Below, piece by piece: positions 47,307 to 50,599 of a stretch of 50,599 bases of DNA. Position numbers and translations under genes: made by a program. Source of the stretch: Amycolatopsis circi (lineage in GTDB: Bacteria; Actinomycetota; Actinomycetes; Mycobacteriales; Pseudonocardiaceae). Positions within the stretch are counted from its first letter, which is position 1. Each line of letters starts with the position of its first letter. Where the stretch lies: contig NZ_PQIA01000060.1 of assembly GCF_003385235.1 (NCBI RefSeq), positions 1-50,599 of the forward strand. The letters run 5' to 3'. The notes beneath the pieces are model-generated. The model was not told the origin of the DNA. It made no database searches and saw only the letters and a program-made list of their open reading frames with translations.

Positions 47307-48299
47307 ATGGAACTGACGGACTTCCCCGGCTGGATCGCACGCGACGCCGCAGGCGCGACGCTGGACCAGCTCGACCCGGCGATGCTGGACGACCTCGACA
47401 CCACCGTCCGCGTGCGCCACTCCAGCATCAACTACAAGGACGCGCTCGCCCTGCACGGCCGCCCCGGCGTCGTTCGGCGACATCCGCTCGTCGTCGGGAT
47501 CGACCTGACCGGCGAGGTGCTCGCGTCCCGGCACCCTCGCTGGCAGGCGGGCGACCTCGTCACGCTGAACGGCGCCGGGCTCGGCGAAGACCTGCACGGC
47601 GGGCTGGCCGGTGTCGCCGCGGTCAACGGCGACGACCTCGTCCGCGTCCCCACGCAACTTGGCCCGCTCCGCGCGGCAGCTGTCGGCACCGCCGGTTTCA
47701 CCGCAGCCCTCAGCCTGCTCGCTTTAGAACGCCACGGGGTAGCCCCGGAAACCGGCCCGATCCTGGTCACCGGCGCAGGCGGCGGCGTCGGCTCGATCGC
47801 GGTAGCGCTGCTGGCGGCCGCTCGATACGAGGTCATCGCCGCCACCGGGCGTCCTTCCGAACTGTCGGGGCAGCTCACCGAACTGGGCGCCGCGCAGGTC
47901 CTCGACCGCGCCGAACTCGCGTCCTCCGGCAAGCCACTGGGCAAACAACGCTGGGCAGGCGTGCTCGACGCGGTCGGCGGCCCGGTCCTCGCCGGTGCTC
48001 TCGCCGGCCTGCAGCATTCCGGCGTCGCGACGACCTGCGGACTCGCCGGAGGCACCGAGTACCCCGGCAACGTCCTGCCGTTCATCCTGCGCGGCGTCTC
48101 CCTGCTCGGCATCGACTCGGTCCGCACGCCTCCGCTCCGCCGGGAAGCCGCCTGGCAGCGCCTGGCCCAGTTGCTAGACCCGGCTCTTCTGGACTCCGTG
48201 ACGCGCGTCGTCCCGCTCGCGGAGGCCAAGGACGCCGCCGCTTCGCTCCTGGCCGGTACCGGTACCGGCCGCATTGTGGTCGACGTCGCTTCGGCTTGA
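47307..48299 (+). CDS. MDR-superfamily reductase, YhdH/AcuI (acrylyl-CoA reductase)-like
   Basis: A 330-aa medium-chain reductase without structural zinc. VRVRHSSINYKDALALHGRP is typical of YhdH/AcuI. The nucleotide site is ILVTGAGGGVGSIAVALL near residue 150. AcuI-type enzymes reduce acryloyl-CoA with NADPH. ATG 47307 is chosen with a modest GGGAAG site. The CoA-transferase gene follows by 11 nt, so a CoA-ester pathway is plausible. Confidence 0.88.
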   Translation: MELTDFPGWIARDAAGATLDQLDPAMLDDLDTTVRVRHSSINYKDALALHGRPGVVRRHPLVVGIDLTGEVLASRHPRWQAGDLVTLNGAGLGEDLHGGLAGVAAVNGDDLVRVPTQLGPLRAAAVGTAGFTAALSLLALERHGVAPETGPILVTGAGGGVGSIAVALLAAARYEVIAATGRPSELSGQLTELGAAQVLDRAELASSGKPLGKQRWAGVLDAVGGPVLAGALAGLQHSGVATTCGLAGGTEYPGNVLPFILRGVSLLGIDSVRTPPLRREAAWQRLAQLLDPALLDSVTRVVPLAEAKDAAASLLAGTGTGRIVVDVASA

Positions 48300-48310
48300 A
48301 AGGAAAGAAA

Positions 48311-49714
48311 ATGCCTGCCTTCGACGAACTCATGACCCTGCGCGACGCCCCGCGTCCTGCCGCCGACGAGGTCGCCATCACCGGCTCGGACCCGCTGTTC
48401 GCGTCGCCGTTCCGAATCGGCGAGACCCTCGCCGACGCCCTCGCCGCCCGCGCGGTCGCCGCGAACGACCTGTGGGAATTGCGTACTGGACGTCGGCAGA
48501 AGATCGCGGTCTCCGTTCGTGCCGCCGCGGCTACTGCTTTGGGCGGCGAAGACATGACGCTGATCCGTGCTGAGGACGGCGAATATCGCCCCGCGCCGCT
48601 TTCGCCCGCCGTTGAGCACATGGTTGCGCTCACCCAGCCTTGGCCCACTGCCGACGGACGGTGGTTCCTGCCACACTTCAACCTGCCACACCTGGAACGC
48701 CGAGTCCTGGATGTCCTCGGTTGCGAGGCGACACCGTCCTCCGTCGAGGCTGCCGTTGCCAAATGGAAGGCCGATGACCTGGAAGACGCCATCGCTGCGG
48801 TGGGCGCGTGCGGGGGAGTGGTGCACCCGCCGGAGGAATGGCTGGCACACCCGCACGGTGTCTACCTGGCCTCACGTCCGGTCGTCGAGATCACCAAAAT
48901 CGCCGACAGCGCCCCCTCTCCGTTGCCCGAGGGCGGTGCTTCGCCGCTTTCCGACGTCCGGGTCTTGGACCTGACCCGCATCCTGGCCGGTCCCACCGCT
49001 GCGCTGAGCCTGGCCGAGCATGGTGCGAATGTGCTGATGGTGACTGCTCCGCACTTGCCGCAAGTCGCGCCGTTCGTCCGGGATACCAGTCACGGCAAGC
49101 GAAGCACCTACCTCGATTACTCCACAGTGGACGATTCCGCTCGGTTGCGCTCTTTGGCCAGCACGGCCGATGTGTTCGTCGAAGGCTACCGCCCAGGCCG
49201 GATGTCCGCGCACGGCTTCGGCCCGGAAGATCTCGCGGCGCTGCGTCCGGGAATCGTCTATGTGAGCGTGAACTGCTTCGGTTCGGGCGGCCCGTTCGGA
49301 ATGCGTGCCGGATGGGATCAGGTCGCGCAGGCGGTCACCGGTGCTTGTGTGATTCAGGGTGGCGACCGTCCACAGTTGACTCCGGTGTACCTGTGCGACT
49401 TCCTGACCGGCTTCCTGGGGAGTTATGGCGCGATGCTGGCTTTGGCGCGGCGGGCTCGGGAAGGCGGGTCGTATCACGTGCAGGTTTCGCTGTGCCAGTC
49501 GTCGATGTTGTTGCAGCGGCAGGGGTTGTTGACTGATTACGCGGACGCCCCCGGCCGTCTTTCGTCGGAGGAATTCGAGCGTTACGCGGTGTCGGACGAG
49601 GGCACGATCTATGGGGATTTGAAGAGCCTGGGGCCGGTGATCCGGATGAGCGAGACCCCGTCGCGTTGGGCTGGGACGACTCCGCAGCTGGGGAGTTCGC
49701 GGCCGGAGTGGTGA
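48311..49714 (+). CDS. CoA transferase, class III (CaiB/BaiF-like)
   Basis: A 467-aa family III CoA-transferase. VRVLDLTRILAGPTAALSLA carries the conserved N-terminal segment and the usual active-site region. FVEGYRPGRMSAHGFG and GWDQVAQAVTGACVIQGG follow. The N-terminal about 210 residues are an additional domain seen in some actinobacterial members. ATG 48311 has AAGGAAAG; an earlier TTG 48296 is in frame but lies in the upstream stop region. The substrate is unknown; co-transcription with an acryloyl-CoA-reductase-like enzyme suggests short-chain acyl-CoA. Confidence 0.88.
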   Translation: MPAFDELMTLRDAPRPAADEVAITGSDPLFASPFRIGETLADALAARAVAANDLWELRTGRRQKIAVSVRAAAATALGGEDMTLIRAEDGEYRPAPLSPAVEHMVALTQPWPTADGRWFLPHFNLPHLERRVLDVLGCEATPSSVEAAVAKWKADDLEDAIAAVGACGGVVHPPEEWLAHPHGVYLASRPVVEITKIADSAPSPLPEGGASPLSDVRVLDLTRILAGPTAALSLAEHGANVLMVTAPHLPQVAPFVRDTSHGKRSTYLDYSTVDDSARLRSLASTADVFVEGYRPGRMSAHGFGPEDLAALRPGIVYVSVNCFGSGGPFGMRAGWDQVAQAVTGACVIQGGDRPQLTPVYLCDFLTGFLGSYGAMLALARRAREGGSYHVQVSLCQSSMLLQRQGLLTDYADAPGRLSSEEFERYAVSDEGTIYGDLKSLGPVIRMSETPSRWAGTTPQLGSSRPEW

Positions 49715-49941
49715 CCTGACTGTGCCGAGCAGGTCTTCTTGATGGGTGAGGCTGCCCTGTTTGACCGGAATCAGCAGAAGCGAGTTCGCTGAGCAGTGCT
49801 GCCTGAACTCAGAACTCGACCGCCGTGGCTGGGCTCGAGTTTGTCCGGGGACGTACTATTATGAGCGGGCAGGGATGCGGGGACAGGCTTCGGCGGGCCG
49901 GACGGTCTGCCGGGGCGCGGGTGCGTAGTTAAGGTCGAGGG

Positions 49942-50454
49942 ATGTCGACAGCAGTGGGTGGGTCAGCGAAAGGCGGGCCTCGGGCGGGGCGGCGGGTCAG
50001 CCTGGAGGCGCCTGCGGATCTTGCCGCGGCGCCTGGGTATGGGGCTCGTCGGCTGTATCAGGCGTATTTGGCGGCTTGGAATCGGCATGTCGATTCGGTG
50101 CTGACCGGGCCGCAGTTCGCGGTGTTGTCGGCGGTGCGGGCTTATCCCGGGTTTGATCAGACCGCGTTGGCCAAGGCCGTGGCGTTGGATACTTCGACGA
50201 TGGCTGATGTGTGCCGGCGGCTGGAGAATCGGGGGCTGATTGTTCGGGGGCCTGCGCCGCATGACGCTCGGGCCAAGGTGTTGACGTTGACGGGGGACGG
50301 GGTGGCTGCGTTTCGGGAGGTCACCCGGCGGACGCGGAAGTTGGATCAGGCGTTGCTTGAGGGCTGTCCGGAGGAGCGGCGGGGGGAGATCGCGGGGATG
50401 TTGAACGAGCTGGGGGCGTTGTGGGAGGCGGTTGCTGAGCGGTCTGAGATTTGA
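49942..50454 (+). CDS. MarR-family transcriptional regulator
   Basis: A 170-aa MarR protein. The HTH is DQTALAKAVALDTSTMADVC and the wing RGPAPHDARAKVLTLTGDG. The N-terminal about 30 residues are low-complexity. ATG 49942 has GAGGG directly upstream. The codon choice (more T-ending codons) differs slightly from neighbouring genes. No divergent partner is in the window, and 227 nt with no clear gene precede it. Confidence 0.88.
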   Translation: MSTAVGGSAKGGPRAGRRVSLEAPADLAAAPGYGARRLYQAYLAAWNRHVDSVLTGPQFAVLSAVRAYPGFDQTALAKAVALDTSTMADVCRRLENRGLIVRGPAPHDARAKVLTLTGDGVAAFREVTRRTRKLDQALLEGCPEERRGEIAGMLNELGALWEAVAERSEI

Positions 50455-50599
50455 CTCGCTTGTGCGGCTCGTCGCCTGGCGGCGACATTGCGCACGATAG
50501 TTGCGTAGGGGCACCTCGAAGCCTAATGTGATGATGGGCGGCGGGTGCTTGTCAATGCGGGAAAGATGCCTTGAAAAGCTCCCATGCCCTTATACACAT

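Noticed and set aside
1602..49130. Frequent GTCCACAGTGGAC-like short palindromes (for example near 24702, 29555, 34712 and 49124)
   Set aside because: They occur inside genes as well as between them and show no fixed position. Without genome-wide counts I cannot call them functional sites.
49746..49928. A 60-aa frame before the last MarR gene
   Set aside because: Cys-rich translation but no convincing ribosome site or homology. It is probably leader or intergenic DNA.
1..50599. tRNA, rRNA, riboswitch or intact insertion sequence
   Set aside because: I saw no T-loop/anticodon pattern, rRNA segment, transposase motif or recognised riboswitch core when reading both strands.

Overview
The window is about 50.6 kb of very GC-rich chromosomal DNA from an actinomycete. 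Strong G/C bias at third codon positions, frequent GTG starts, ATGA/GTGA stop-start overlaps, Ku, a DUF6292 protein, a GH15 glycosidase and an AfsR/STAND-type regulator all point to the Pseudonocardiales. Amycolatopsis or a close relative is my best guess, by inference only. No rRNA, tRNA, CRISPR array, prophage or intact insertion sequence is visible. The window reads as a stress and accessory-metabolism region carrying several decayed genes.

Layout. 1-5914: minus-strand operon-like run (Rho_N/SAP-like small protein, GH15, ThDP enzyme, enolase-superfamily enzyme, FAD/Fe-S oxidase cut by the window edge). 6014-13021: aconitase, Ku, DUF47/PiT phosphate pair, and a phosphoribosyltransferase/SDR/membrane-protein operon followed by decayed copies of its own 3' end. 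13169-18642: zinc-ribbon protein, secreted HNH protein, an unrecognised three-gene operon, FAD reductase, lipoprotein. 18804-26063: DoxX, an alpha/beta hydrolase with a divergent MarR and twin operators, bioB-bioF with a divergent TetR, and an APC permease fused to an OB-fold-like domain. 26476-31995: secreted protein, STAND regulator, BASS transporter, methionyl-tRNA synthetase pseudogene. 32167-36720: DinB, methyltransferase, MBL pseudogene, DUF2267-like, SRPBCC, DUF6292, an HSP18-type regulator and its 99-bp tail repeats. 36908-39695: partner-switching module (STAS, GAF-PP2C, HATPase) and small stress proteins. 39796-43630: HemK2-like methyltransferase and CDGSH protein facing a glutamate-cysteine-ligase-like enzyme and a haem-oxygenase-like diiron enzyme, then a nitroreductase. 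43722-50454: TetR, MFS pump, a hydrolase/HxlR deletion scar, LysR with an MDR/CoA-transferase operon, and MarR.

How the genes may work together. Sigma-B-type promoter matches (GNNT, 14-16 nt, GGGTAC/T/A) precede at least nine transcription units. These include ku, the DUF47-pit pair, aconitase, the SDR operon, the zinc-ribbon protein, DUF2188, the 42-aa acidic protein and both arms of the HemK2/CDGSH/diiron locus. A complete partner-switching module sits among them. I infer that much of the window belongs to a general-stress regulon.

Most notable structures. (1) A family of covarying hairpins, found only between convergent genes. (2) A second hairpin family in which the stop codons of both convergent genes lie inside the hairpin. 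(3) Two unrelated genes each followed by tandem degenerate copies of their own 3' ends. (4) An unrecognised operon at 14543-16654 whose first two products share a PVPxxExxRLKxxARxH-type segment. (5) Three decayed loci: metG-like, MBL-fold, and a hydrolase/HxlR pair joined by one apparent deletion.
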